DNA of 64,000 bases from contig NZ_LWLN01000001.1 of assembly GCF_001953745.1 (NCBI RefSeq), forward strand, positions 3,409,759 to 3,473,758, in the 5' to 3' direction. The notes under the pieces were generated by a model. It ran no database searches. It was not told where the DNA came from and worked only from the letters and a program-made list of their open reading frames with translations. This DNA comes from Natrinema saccharevitans. GTDB lineage: Archaea > Halobacteriota > Halobacteria > Halobacteriales > Natrialbaceae. The position numbers and the translations under genes are program-made. Shown piece by piece: positions 8,679 to 16,827 of the stretch (position 1 is the stretch's first letter; every line of letters begins with the position of its first letter).

Positions 8679-9755
8679 CTAGGGCGTCAATCGCTCGAGC
8701 GACCACCACTCGATCCCGTCGCCACCGGCGGAGTCCTCGCCCACCAGCGCGAACACCATCGTCTTCCGGACGCCGTGGGCCAGCCGCACGTCCAGCGCCA
8801 GATCCCGCGGCTCGAAGACGTAGCCGGCCGGATGCACCCGCACCAGCAGTTCGGAGTGGCCCAGGTTCTCGACGGACTCCACGTCGGCGTAGGTCCGGAA
8901 GTCAGCGCCGAACTTGTAGCCCGTCTTCGGCACGACGCCGCGCTCTCGCAGGGCCGCGTAGACGCGCAGCCGTCGATCGAACCGCTCGCCTTCGACCTCG
9001 CGGCCCCGCTCGCGAACCGTCGCCGGCTCGAGGTCGATCGCCCCCCGTTCGGCCAGGTAGGCCGCCTCGAGCAGGGAACACTGCAGCGTCGGCTCGTCGT
9101 ACTCCCGACCCTCGAGGGGCTGGCCGTAGAAGGTCTTCTCGTAGAGTTCGAGCGGCGGCTCCCAGACGACGACTCGATCGGCCAGCAGGTCGGCCTCGCA
9201 GCCGTCGGGCAAGGCGGCGTCGGCCCCCGACGAACCGGTGGGGTCGCGCCGATCGACCTCGAAGTAGGTGATCTCGCTCTCCTCGTCGACGACCGCCAGC
9301 ACGCCCGGCCGGAGTTCGGCGGCGGGAACGTCCGTCCGCTCGCCGACGATCCGCAGTGCGTAGGCGATCTCGCCGTCACCGGGGCCCTTGCCCCGCGGGA
9401 AGACCGCGAAGTCGGCCGCGCCGCCGGGCGGGTCGGCGACCCACGGCTCCGCCGCCGGCGAGAGGTAGAAGCCCCGCGAGCGCAGGTCCGCGTAGACGAG
9501 AAAGCGCACGCCGAAGTCGTCGCCGGGCTCCCGCGAGATGAACTCCCGGAACCCCAGCCGCTCGCCCCCGTCGACGTCGACGACCGCCTCGAGGTCGCCC
9601 CGGTAGAGCAGGTGGGCCGCCTCGACCGGCGCGAGCGCGATCTCGTTGCCGGAGAGCGGGTAGCCGTACCCCCGCGAATCGTGATACCGCTGGCGCGCGT
9701 CACCGCCCACGCGGACGACGTCGTCGGCCGCGTCGAACCGCCCCTCGAGTGTCAT
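8679..9755 (-). CDS. endA: tRNA-splicing endonuclease
   Basis: 358 residues, the tandem-repeat homodimeric form of the archaeal enzyme that cuts bulge-helix-bulge motifs in pre-tRNA and pre-rRNA. The N-terminal half is a degenerate copy of the fold (FGVRFLVYADLRSRGFYLSP) and the C-terminal half is the catalytic copy. The catalytic triad is visible: Tyr in GYKFGADFRTY (about 279), His in LVRVHPAGY (about 306) and Lys in VRKTMVFAL (about 329). I chose the ATG at 9755 (MTLEGRFDA). It probably processes the rRNA stems found later in this window, since those look like bulge-helix-bulge sites. In many haloarchaea it lies beside trpS; here about 2.5 kb separates the two. Confidence 0.93.
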   Translation of the reverse strand: MTLEGRFDAADDVVRVGGDARQRYHDSRGYGYPLSGNEIALAPVEAAHLLYRGDLEAVVDVDGGERLGFREFISREPGDDFGVRFLVYADLRSRGFYLSPAAEPWVADPPGGAADFAVFPRGKGPGDGEIAYALRIVGERTDVPAAELRPGVLAVVDEESEITYFEVDRRDPTGSSGADAALPDGCEADLLADRVVVWEPPLELYEKTFYGQPLEGREYDEPTLQCSLLEAAYLAERGAIDLEPATVRERGREVEGERFDRRLRVYAALRERGVVPKTGYKFGADFRTYADVESVENLGHSELLVRVHPAGYVFEPRDLALDVRLAHGVRKTMVFALVGEDSAGGDGIEWWSLERLTP

Positions 9756-10047
9756 GGCCGGGTGTTTGCCGGCCGGCACTAAGTGGCTGCGGATCGATTC
9801 CTCGTTTCACTCACACCGGCGGGTCGGCTTCGGTGACAAGCCGCTGCAAACACTGTGAAAGCCCCTGACGCGGTGGACTCCCGCGACTCGCTGCGGTCCT
9901 CAGTCGCTCGCTCCGCTCGCTCGTTGCGGTCCTTGCGTCGTCGGGGTTCGCCCACCGCGTCAGCCCCTTTCAGTCCCACCCACCGCAGCGGCGGCCGGTC
10001 AGCGGGCTGTCGCGCGGCGGATACTGACCTCTCTCGCTGCCGTTCGG

Positions 10048-10818
10048 TCAGTCGTCGGCCGCGGCGTCGCTCTCGAGCGGTCCCTCGAGCGCCCGATCAC
10101 ACGTCGCGTCGAGACAGCGGATCCCGCTTGCGGTCTCGAACGTCGGCAGGCCACAGCCGCACTCGCCGTCGACCACGCCGGCGGGGACGGCGAAGCCGAC
10201 CTCGCAGTCGGGATAGCGTTCGCAGCCGGCGATGAGCCCGCCGCGCCGGAGGATCCGGAGATCGCCGTCGCAGTCCGGCTCGGGGCAGTTCCACTCGCGG
10301 TCGAAGGCCTGTTTGACCGCCGCGTCGAGCGATCCGCAGCCCCGATCGAGACAGACGTTAAAGGCCAGCCCGCGCTCGACGCGCATCTTGGGGAGGCCGC
10401 AGTCGCACTGCTCCCCCCGGACCGTCGCGTCGGCGGGGACGCCGTACTCGTCGCCACAGCCGACGCAGTGGACCCCGCTCGAGCGCACCAAGGCCCCGCC
10501 ACAGTCGGGACACGTGCCGACGGGGGTTCCGGCCGCCGACGAGGGGTAGTGGGCGAACCCGTCCTGTTCGTGGGCGGCGATCCGCAGCGTCTGGGTGTCC
10601 TTTTTGGCGACGAGGGTGAAGCCGCCCGTGCGGTCGCTCGAGACGCTGTCGGCGCGGGTCAGCCACGCGACGGGCTGGTAGCCGTCGGTGTCGTGGACCA
10701 GTACGGTGTTGTCGGGCTTGACGATCGTCGTCACTCGGCCTCGATACTCCTCGCGGTCGCCGTTCTCCGCGATGACGGTACAGTCGCCGGCGAGCACGCG
10801 GATCGCGTCGTCGATCAT
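10048..10818 (-). CDS. NucS N-terminal-like domain fused to topoisomerase-type zinc ribbons
   Basis: 256 residues. The N-terminal ~80 residues (IDDAIRVLAGDCTVIAENG, then VLVHDTDGYQPVAWL) resemble the N-terminal dimerisation domain of the mismatch/flap endonuclease NucS (EndoMS). The nuclease domain itself is absent. The rest is a series of CxxC zinc-ribbon units (CPDCGG, CVGCGDEYG, CDCGLP, CPEPDCDGDL, CGCGLP) like those at the C terminus of type IA topoisomerases. It is probably a nucleic-acid-binding protein without its own catalytic site. The start at ATG 10818 is supported by a TATA-like box about 27 bases upstream, as expected for a leaderless haloarchaeal message; an in-frame ATG at 10890 is the alternative. 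Confidence 0.85.
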   Translation of the reverse strand: MIDDAIRVLAGDCTVIAENGDREEYRGRVTTIVKPDNTVLVHDTDGYQPVAWLTRADSVSSDRTGGFTLVAKKDTQTLRIAAHEQDGFAHYPSSAAGTPVGTCPDCGGALVRSSGVHCVGCGDEYGVPADATVRGEQCDCGLPKMRVERGLAFNVCLDRGCGSLDAAVKQAFDREWNCPEPDCDGDLRILRRGGLIAGCERYPDCEVGFAVPAGVVDGECGCGLPTFETASGIRCLDATCDRALEGPLESDAAADD

Positions 10819-10841
10819 GGCCGCGTTGGCCGCGGTATCGT

Positions 10842-10849
10842 ACTTAAAA
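10842..10849 (-). promoter_or_regulatory. TATA box of the NucS-like/zinc-ribbon gene
   Basis: On the minus strand the box reads TTTTAAGT, about 27 bases before ATG 10818. This spacing places transcription start at or next to the start codon, the usual haloarchaeal leaderless arrangement, and it decides the choice of start. Confidence 0.55.
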
Positions 10850-10905
10850 TCGCGGTCGCGGTAGTCGCCCTCGCCGCCGACAGTCCGCACTCGCGCCAGC
10901 CGTCG

Positions 10906-11604
10906 TCAGTCCGCGGTCGGTTCGGTCGCCGTCTCGTTGCCGTCGCCGGGGCCGCCGGCTCGGCCCTCACCAGGGGCGTCGACCGGGCCGCCGGGGCCGC
11001 GATCGGTCCCGATCGAACGACCGACGTCGTTGCCGGCGATCGAGCGGGCGATCGCGGCCGTTTCCGGGCCGCCGAGGTCGCCGGCTCGCGCCCGTAACTG
11101 CCCGATCGACTCGGCGTCAACGTCGTTGTCGGCGAGCGCTCGGTCGGGGACCCCGGCCGCGGCGGTTTCGGCCGTGGCGGCCCGACGCTCGACACTCCGC
11201 ATCTCGGCGGCGGTCGTCGCGACTTCCGCCCGGTAGCGACCCTCGCTGATCTCGCCGGTTTCGCGGGACTCGTTCAGGGTCGCGAGCCGTGACTCGAGTT
11301 CGTTGAGGCGCTGACGGCTCTCGTTGACCTCCGTGGCGACCACGGCTGCTTTCGTCTCGTTCGTCTCGGCGCCGGCGAACCGCACGCCGAAGGCTCGCTC
11401 CGAGACGTCGCCCTCGAGTTCGGCGTTCTGGACGCCGACGGCCGCGGCGAACTGTTCGCCGGGTGCGATCGAGTCGTTGCCTGCGCCGCCGTCGGTGCCG
11501 TCCTGTGCGCCGCCGCTCGGGGCGACGGTCGCCGCGGCCAGCGGGACCGCGACCGCTGCGACGAGTATGACCGCGACGAGCGTGATCGATGTGGGTCGGT
11601 TCAT
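10906..11604 (-). CDS. Secreted coiled-coil haloarchaeal protein
   Basis: 232 residues. It has an N-terminal Sec signal peptide (hydrophobic run TLVAVILVAAVAVPLAAA, about 8-26). A short beta-like region follows, then a charged coiled coil at about 85-150 (NESRQRLNELESRLATLN) and a glycine/proline-rich C-terminal tail. It has no second membrane segment and no lipobox I can recognise, so it is probably exported. Function is unknown. It lies upstream of, and in the same direction as, the NucS-like gene, but with a gap holding that gene's own promoter. Confidence 0.8.
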   Translation of the reverse strand: MNRPTSITLVAVILVAAVAVPLAAATVAPSGGAQDGTDGGAGNDSIAPGEQFAAAVGVQNAELEGDVSERAFGVRFAGAETNETKAAVVATEVNESRQRLNELESRLATLNESRETGEISEGRYRAEVATTAAEMRSVERRAATAETAAAGVPDRALADNDVDAESIGQLRARAGDLGGPETAAIARSIAGNDVGRSIGTDRGPGGPVDAPGEGRAGGPGDGNETATEPTAD

Positions 11605-11754
11605 TGGTGGTGGGTGTCGCTCGCTCGATACCAGGCGGGGCGAGGACTTGGGGTCATCGACGGTTAACGCCGTTCAACGCCGTTTTCGATCCGGCTCCGT
11701 CCGGCGATTTCGACGGTTTTCGACCCGCGACCGTCTCGGCCGGTCCGACGCGAG

Positions 11755-12942
11755 TCATTCGTCCTCACCCGTCGAGTCCGACACGATCCCGTCGTCGACC
11801 TCGGGCAGCGAGAGGACGTTCTCGCGGCCGAGCCGGAACGACTCGAGCTCGCCGTCCTCGCGGAGCCCGCTGACGACCTTGCTGGTCTTCGCGTCGGTCC
11901 AGTCCAGTTCCTCGACGACCGCCTGCTGTTTCATCCGGCCGCCCCGTTCCTTGACCAGCCGGAGGACCTGTTCTTCGTTGCTCAGCAGTTCCGGATCGAC
12001 CTGTTCGGCCGTGCCCGCGGCCACGGCGTCGCTTGCCGGGTCAGACGCGTCCGCCGGACTCGAGTCGCCGGTCGCCGCCGTCTCGACGTCCGGGCCGGCT
12101 GCAGACTCGGCGTCGGAACCGGACGCGGACTCGCTCCCGGAACCGGCCGCAGCGGTCCCGTCGCTGTCGGGCCGATCCGCCGTCGGCTCGCGGTTCCGGT
12201 ACCACCACGCGCCGGCGGCTCCGAGGCCGAGCAGGACGACCGCCCCGGTCGCGATCAGCAGCGGACTCGAGCCGGTCGCCCCGCCGCCGGCGGTGACGAC
12301 GACGCGGGGCTCGTCGTCGACGAAGTCGGTGTCGTCGCCCCGCCAGATCACGGCCCGCTCGCGCTCGTCGTCCGGATCGGGCGCGACCGACGTCCGCTCG
12401 TAGCCGTCGGGCCACTCGATCAGCAGGCGGGTCCCGTCGTCGAGGTAAAGCCCCGCGACGGCGTCGCCGGCACGGAGCCGATCGCCCTCGACGGCGGTGA
12501 ACCCGTCCCAGCGGAACGTGTACCTGACGACGCCGTACTCGCGGGCGAACGACTGGCGCTCGGTCTCGACGGCGAAGTCGGCGGCGGCCATCTCCCGACC
12601 GGTCGCGTCGCTCGCCGTCGCGACGGTGCCGTTCATCCGCTCGGCGAACTGCGCCGTGTGGTTCGCCGGGTCGTCTTGGATGTCCTCGCGCAGCGACTCG
12701 AACGCCGCTTCGCTCTCGTTGTCGTCGAGTCGGATCCAGAACTCGAGGGTCCAGTCGGCGCTGCCGTCGGCCCGGAGCGCGACGTCCATCCGGACCTCGT
12801 CGGCGTCGATCCCGTCCTGCTGGAGGGTAAACGGCTCCGACTGGGCTCCTCCCGTCGCCGCCGTTCCGGTGGCCGCGATGGGGCCGGCAGCGACGAGCAG
12901 TATTACGACGACCGCGACCGTCACGCCGGCGCGACCGTTCAT
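11755..12942 (-). CDS. Membrane-anchored winged-helix transcriptional regulator
   Basis: 395 residues in a haloarchaeal architecture: signal peptide or first membrane helix (about 8-28), an extracellular beta-rich sensor-like domain (about 35-225), one transmembrane helix (PLLIATGAVVLLGLGAAGAWW, about 228-248), a disordered acidic linker (about 255-315), and a C-terminal winged helix (about 318-380: LSNEEQVLRLVKERGGRMKQ, then TDAKTSKVVSGLREDGELES). The DNA-binding domain faces the cytoplasm and the N-terminal domain faces outwards, so it may sense an envelope signal directly. Target genes are unknown. Confidence 0.85.
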   Translation of the reverse strand: MNGRAGVTVAVVVILLVAAGPIAATGTAATGGAQSEPFTLQQDGIDADEVRMDVALRADGSADWTLEFWIRLDDNESEAAFESLREDIQDDPANHTAQFAERMNGTVATASDATGREMAAADFAVETERQSFAREYGVVRYTFRWDGFTAVEGDRLRAGDAVAGLYLDDGTRLLIEWPDGYERTSVAPDPDDERERAVIWRGDDTDFVDDEPRVVVTAGGGATGSSPLLIATGAVVLLGLGAAGAWWYRNREPTADRPDSDGTAAAGSGSESASGSDAESAAGPDVETAATGDSSPADASDPASDAVAAGTAEQVDPELLSNEEQVLRLVKERGGRMKQQAVVEELDWTDAKTSKVVSGLREDGELESFRLGRENVLSLPEVDDGIVSDSTGEDE

Positions 12943-13053
12943 ACGGGTCGGTACTTCCCAGCTCGGTTAAAACACACGGATGCCGGAGACTGGACCTTCA
13001 ATCCCTGAAACGGTTGTGTGGGGAATATTCGACCAGAAAACATAGGAGAACTG

Positions 13054-13302
13054 TCACTCACTGGTACCGTTCGGGACGGCCGCGTCGTCGCCGGGCGTGA
13101 CGGTTCGAACGGCCTCGCCGATCGCCTCGAGGACACTCCCGAGGAAGTCGGTGATCGCTCCGAGGAGGTCGGCAACGAACTCCGGAACGGGGTCCGGCAT
13201 GTCGTTCGGCGGGCCGTCCGCGGGTTGGACCGCCGCGGCGCCCGTCGCGCCGAGGAGGAGGGTCAGTGCCACTGCGATCGCGAGTATCGGTCGTCGCTGC
13301 AT
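13054..13302 (-). CDS. Small secreted protein (copy A of a duplicated pair)
   Basis: 82 residues from ATG 13302; an in-frame ATG at 13335 would add 11 basic residues. A signal peptide (PILAIAVALTLLLGATGAAA) is followed by a short mature part with an amphipathic helix (VPEFVADLLGAITDFLGSVL) and a tail ending VTPGDDA. The mature part resembles that of the gene at 14396-14893. Each lies next to a small four-helix membrane protein, so the pair appears duplicated. Function is unknown. Confidence 0.7.
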   Translation of the reverse strand: MQRRPILAIAVALTLLLGATGAAAVQPADGPPNDMPDPVPEFVADLLGAITDFLGSVLEAIGEAVRTVTPGDDAAVPNGTSE

Positions 13303-13428
13303 CACGACTCGAGAGCGTGGACTCTCCCTCATCAACCGGGCAGTCGGTGACCCCGATTTGCGCCGGTTTGTGCCGGTTATCGACCGTCGGCGGCCGGTAT
13401 CGATCGCCCTCGGCCGACGGCGAGGGGC

Positions 13429-13779
13429 TCACGCGCCAGGGACGCCGAACGCGCCGACCCCGAGCCGGAAGACGGCGTTGAGGACGAACAGGATCGCGAT
13501 CGCGGCGAGCCAGGCGACGAACCCGATGGCCGCGGCCGTCCCCCAGCCGCCGGGGTAGCGCCAGTTGATCACCCAGACCCAGGCGATCAGGGCGAGTATC
13601 GGGCCCAAAAGCGGGATCCACGCGGTCAGTCCCCAGGCAAACCCGCCGAGGATCGCCGTGACGAGCGCGTGCGAGTAATCGTCCACGTCGGCGACGATCC
13701 GCGCGCTGGCGTAGATCGCCAGCCCGCCGACCACCAGTGCGACCAGAAACGCGACGAACGAGCCGATGACGGAGACCAT
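13429..13779 (-). CDS. Small integral membrane protein (copy A of a duplicated pair)
   Basis: 116 residues, nearly all hydrophobic, with four predicted membrane helices (for example IGSFVAFLVALVVGGLAIYA and the block around LLGPILALIAWVWVINWRY). It is a paralogue of the gene at 13997-14371: both share a D/RDYSHA-L-TA motif after helix 1, a W-x(4)-PLLG-x(4)-IAW block, the W-x-I-x-WRY motif and the ending GVPG. Function is unknown. Confidence 0.82.
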   Translation of the reverse strand: MVSVIGSFVAFLVALVVGGLAIYASARIVADVDDYSHALVTAILGGFAWGLTAWIPLLGPILALIAWVWVINWRYPGGWGTAAAIGFVAWLAAIAILFVLNAVFRLGVGAFGVPGA

Positions 13780-13996
13780 ACGGACCGGTTCGGCCTCCAG
13801 CTACGTATAATGGACCGCTCGGGGCCGTCGCATTCGGGTCGGTGTGAACGAGACGACTCGTGATTCGAACCGCCGGCTCGAGCCGGCACCTGCGCAGCAC
13901 GGCGGTCCGTGGACGGGGGCGTCCGGGAGAAGCGTCAGCGGGGTGGTGGAGGGGACGTCAGCGGGACGGGGGCGGAAACGCCAGCGGGGGCGCGAT

Positions 13997-14371
13997 TCAG
14001 GTGCCCGGCACGCCGAGCGCCGACACCGAGCCGATGCCGAGCAACTCGAGGGCCGCGAGGACGACCACGGCGGCCGCCCAGGCGGCGACGCCGACCCCGG
14101 TCGACCGGAGCCAGCCGAGGTCGTAGCGCCACTTGACGATCGTGACCCAGGCGACGATCGCCAGCAGGCCGCCGAGCAGCGGCACCGCCTCGAGGACCGC
14201 CCAGGCGAGGGCGGCCAGCAGCGCGGTCAGTACCGCGTGGCCGTAGTCGCGGGTCTCGGCGACGACGTAGGTACCGGCCTGGAGGGCCGCGCCGCCGACC
14301 AGCAGGCTCACGGCGAACGCCAGCAGTCCGTCCTCGAGTCCGGTCGGGGCCGGCTGCGCGAATGGGGGCAT
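13997..14371 (-). CDS. Small integral membrane protein (copy B of a duplicated pair)
   Basis: 124 residues, four predicted membrane helices, paralogue of 13429-13779. The shared signature runs RDYGHAVLTALL, EAVPLLGGLLAIVAWV, TIVKWRYDLGW, and it ends ALGVPGT. It lies 24 bases downstream of the secreted protein gene at 14396-14893 and is probably co-transcribed with it. No function is known to me. Confidence 0.82.
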   Translation of the reverse strand: MPPFAQPAPTGLEDGLLAFAVSLLVGGAALQAGTYVVAETRDYGHAVLTALLAALAWAVLEAVPLLGGLLAIVAWVTIVKWRYDLGWLRSTGVGVAAWAAAVVVLAALELLGIGSVSALGVPGT

Positions 14372-14395
14372 AGGTGTGTAGCGTTATCGGGCGGT

Positions 14396-14893
14396 CTATT
14401 CGTCGCTCGAGTCGTCGCCCTCGTCGGGCCGTTCGTCGCCGGTGCTGTCCTCGTCAGCGTCAGCGTCGCTGTCCTCGTCGGTGGCGTCGCTCTCGTCGGC
14501 GTCGTCACCGCTCTCGGTCGCGTCATCCCCGCCGGCAGCGTTCTCGTCGTCCGGCGTCACCTCGCTGATCGCGTCGCCGAGCGAGGTCTCGAGGTCGCCG
14601 CTCAGGAACGACGAGGTGCGGTCGTGGATCGCGGAGACGTGGTCGGGGACCTGCTCGGGCAGGTCGACGGCGGGGCCCTGCCCGTTCCGGTCGTCAGCGC
14701 CGGCGGCGGCCCCGTTCTCGCTTCCGTCGTCGCGGTCGTCCGCGGACCCTGCGTGGTCGTTCGCAGGGTGGTCGTCGGTACTGTCCGCGCCCGTGTCTAC
14801 GGAGACGGGAGCGGAGCCGGGCGCCGCGGCGGCGAACCCGGTGGCTGCGATCAGTGCGGCGAGTGCGACTGCGATGGTGGTCGTTCGGTTCAT
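14396..14893 (-). CDS. Secreted acidic protein (copy B of a duplicated pair)
   Basis: 165 residues from ATG 14893 (MNRTTTIAVALAAL); an upstream in-frame start at 14926 would add 11 residues ahead of the signal peptide. The signal peptide covers about 1-24. A disordered acidic linker follows, then a helical patch LPEQVPDHVSAIHDRTSSFL and ISEVTPDDE, similar to the mature part of 13054-13302. The tail is almost only D, E, S and A. It lies just upstream of its small membrane-protein partner. Confidence 0.75.
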   Translation of the reverse strand: MNRTTTIAVALAALIAATGFAAAAPGSAPVSVDTGADSTDDHPANDHAGSADDRDDGSENGAAAGADDRNGQGPAVDLPEQVPDHVSAIHDRTSSFLSGDLETSLGDAISEVTPDDENAAGGDDATESGDDADESDATDEDSDADADEDSTGDERPDEGDDSSDE

Positions 14894-15197
14894 AGCTTGC
14901 AGCCGACTCTCGGCGGGTCGACGCACTTGAAGGGGTACCGCCGTGAACGTGCTTTGACGCCGTTTTCGGGGGTTTGACCGACGTTTTCGCCCGTTTCGTC
15001 CGGTTTAACGCGATCCGATTGCCGGCGAATCGGCGATGCTCGGTCGGCTCTCCAACGACGACGGGACGGCGCGTCGCGCGACACGCGCTGCCGCCTCGAG
15101 CGGGCCGACCGACGGGCCGCCGCTGGCAATCACGGGGGACGCCCGGCGACGGTCGCGGAGACACAACGGATTTGCTCGCCGACGCCGACGACGGCAT
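14894..15197. other. Divergent intergenic region
   Basis: 304 bases between a minus-strand secreted-protein gene and the plus-strand DJ-1-family gene. It must carry promoters for both. A frame upstream of 15198 is open but basic and low in complexity, so I did not include it in the gene. No repeat or RNA gene is seen. Confidence 0.4.
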
Positions 15198-15797
15198 ATG
15201 GCCGATATCGCCGCCGAAATCGTGCTGTTCGATGGCTTCGACGAACTCGACGCGATCGGTCCCTACGAGGTCCTCCGGAACGGGGCCCGGGCCGGCGCGT
15301 CGCTCGAGACGCGACTCGTGACCCTCGCGGAGACGGCTCTCGTGCGGGCGAGCCACGACTGTCGCGTCGAACCGGACGGGACGCTGGGGTGGCCGGACCT
15401 GCTGCTCGTTCCCGGCGGCGGCTGGACGACCGAGGGCGGCGTCCGTACGGTCGTCGAGGACGGGGCGCTGCCGACCGCCGTCCGCGAGCGGTCCGACGAC
15501 GGGGCGACGATCGCCTCGGTCTGTACCGGCGCGATGGTGCTTTCGGCGGCGGGGATCCTCGAGGGTCGGCCGGCCGCGACCCACCCCGACGCGCGGGACG
15601 ACCTGGCGGCCACCGCGGCGACCGTGGTCGACGAACGCGTCGTCGACGACGGCGACGTCGTCACTGCGGGGGGCGTGACGTCGGGCATCGATCTGGCGTT
15701 GTGGCTGCTCGAGCGGGAGTTCGATGCGGAAATCGCCGAGGCGGTGGCCGCCGAGATGGCCCACGAACGGCGCGGCGACGTATTCGAATCGTCGTGA
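15198..15797 (+). CDS. DJ-1/PfpI family protein
   Basis: 199 residues, glutamine-amidotransferase-like fold. The nucleophile elbow is SVCTGAMVLSAAG with the conserved cysteine near residue 111. The family acid is in VLFDGFDELDAIGPYEV near the N terminus, and a histidine follows in ATHPDARD. Members include cysteine-dependent hydrolases, glyoxalase/deglycase-like stress proteins and isonitrile hydratases; this one cannot be placed further. I chose the ATG at 15198 (MADIAAEIVLF), which begins directly with the first strand of the fold. Confidence 0.9.
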   Translation: MADIAAEIVLFDGFDELDAIGPYEVLRNGARAGASLETRLVTLAETALVRASHDCRVEPDGTLGWPDLLLVPGGGWTTEGGVRTVVEDGALPTAVRERSDDGATIASVCTGAMVLSAAGILEGRPAATHPDARDDLAATAATVVDERVVDDGDVVTAGGVTSGIDLALWLLEREFDAEIAEAVAAEMAHERRGDVFESS

Positions 15798-16008
15798 GCG
15801 GCGGGGGTACCAACGCGAAGCGTCCTGTTACCGTGGCAACGGTGAGCAGCCACGTCCTCCCCAACCGATTCGCTCACGCTCGCACGGTGTCAGCAGCCGT
15901 CCTCACTTCCGTTCGGCCGGCTGATAGCGCGCGCCACCGAAGGGAGTCGCCACTGCTCGCCCCGTCGTGCCAAACGGCTATCCGTCACGACCGGATAGCC
16001 TGAGCCAC

Positions 16009-16662
16009 ATGAACGCAGTGCTGTTCGATATGGACGGCGTGTTGGTCGACAGCGAGGACTACTGGGTCGAGTTCGAGCGCGAGGAGATCTTCCCCGCGAC
16101 CGTCCCCGACGCCGCGGTCGACGTGGCCGAGACCAGCGGGATGAACTTCCGCGATATCTACGACTACCTCGAGGCCGAGTACGGGACGGCGATCTCCCGC
16201 GAGTCGTTCGTCGGGCGCTTCGATGCCGCCGCCGAGGAGATCTACACCGAGCGCGCGGAGCTACTGGACGGCTGCCACGACCTGCTCGTCGAACTGGACG
16301 ACCGCGGGGTCGACACGGCGCTCGTCTCCTCGTCGCCCCACGACTGGATCGACATGGTCACAGAGCGCTTCGACCTCGAGGGGGCGTTCGACCGCGTGAT
16401 CAGTGCCGACGACGTCGACGCGGCGAGCAAGCCCGAACCGGACGTCTTCGAGTACGCGGCCGCCGAACTCGGCGTCCCGGCTGCGGAGTGCGTCGTCGTC
16501 GAGGACTCCGAAAACGGGATCGAAGCCGGCGATAGAGCGGGCGCGACCGTCGTCGCCTACCGGATCGCGGCCCACGGCGACATCGACCGCTCGCGGGCCG
16601 ACGCGGTCGTCGATTCCCCCGCGGCGCTCCGGGATCGCCTGCTCGAGGCCGTCACGGCGTAG
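16009..16662 (+). CDS. HAD-superfamily phosphatase (beta-phosphoglucomutase/gph-like)
   Basis: 217 residues. Motif I is VLFDMDGVLVDSED with the nucleophilic Asp near residue 8. Motif II is LVSSSPHDW, the motif III lysine is in ASKPEPDVF, and motif IV is VVVEDSENGIEAG. A helical cap lies between motifs I and II. It is a subclass I HAD hydrolase acting on a small phosphorylated metabolite; substrate unknown. I chose the ATG at 16009, which places the first strand immediately at the N terminus. Confidence 0.92.
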   Translation: MNAVLFDMDGVLVDSEDYWVEFEREEIFPATVPDAAVDVAETSGMNFRDIYDYLEAEYGTAISRESFVGRFDAAAEEIYTERAELLDGCHDLLVELDDRGVDTALVSSSPHDWIDMVTERFDLEGAFDRVISADDVDAASKPEPDVFEYAAAELGVPAAECVVVEDSENGIEAGDRAGATVVAYRIAAHGDIDRSRADAVVDSPAALRDRLLEAVTA

Positions 16663-16827
16663 TAGTCGGTCGATTCGGCCGACATCGACGCCCCCATTCG
16701 AGCCTCGAGACGGGTCCGAGCCCGCCGCGCCCGAATTACGCCTCCTGGCGCTTGAAATAGTGATTTTCGCGGAGAAACGAATAACGCGGGCGCAAGGTTT
16801 AGTAGGCGAGCATATAACTCTCCTGTA

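Noticed and set aside
9880..9935. A repeated CGCTCG/CTCGCTCCG stretch as a possible repeat array
   Set aside because: It is the common low-complexity Cys/Arg/Ser-codon-like sequence of haloarchaeal intergenic DNA, irregular in period and without spacers, so it is not CRISPR or a tandem array.
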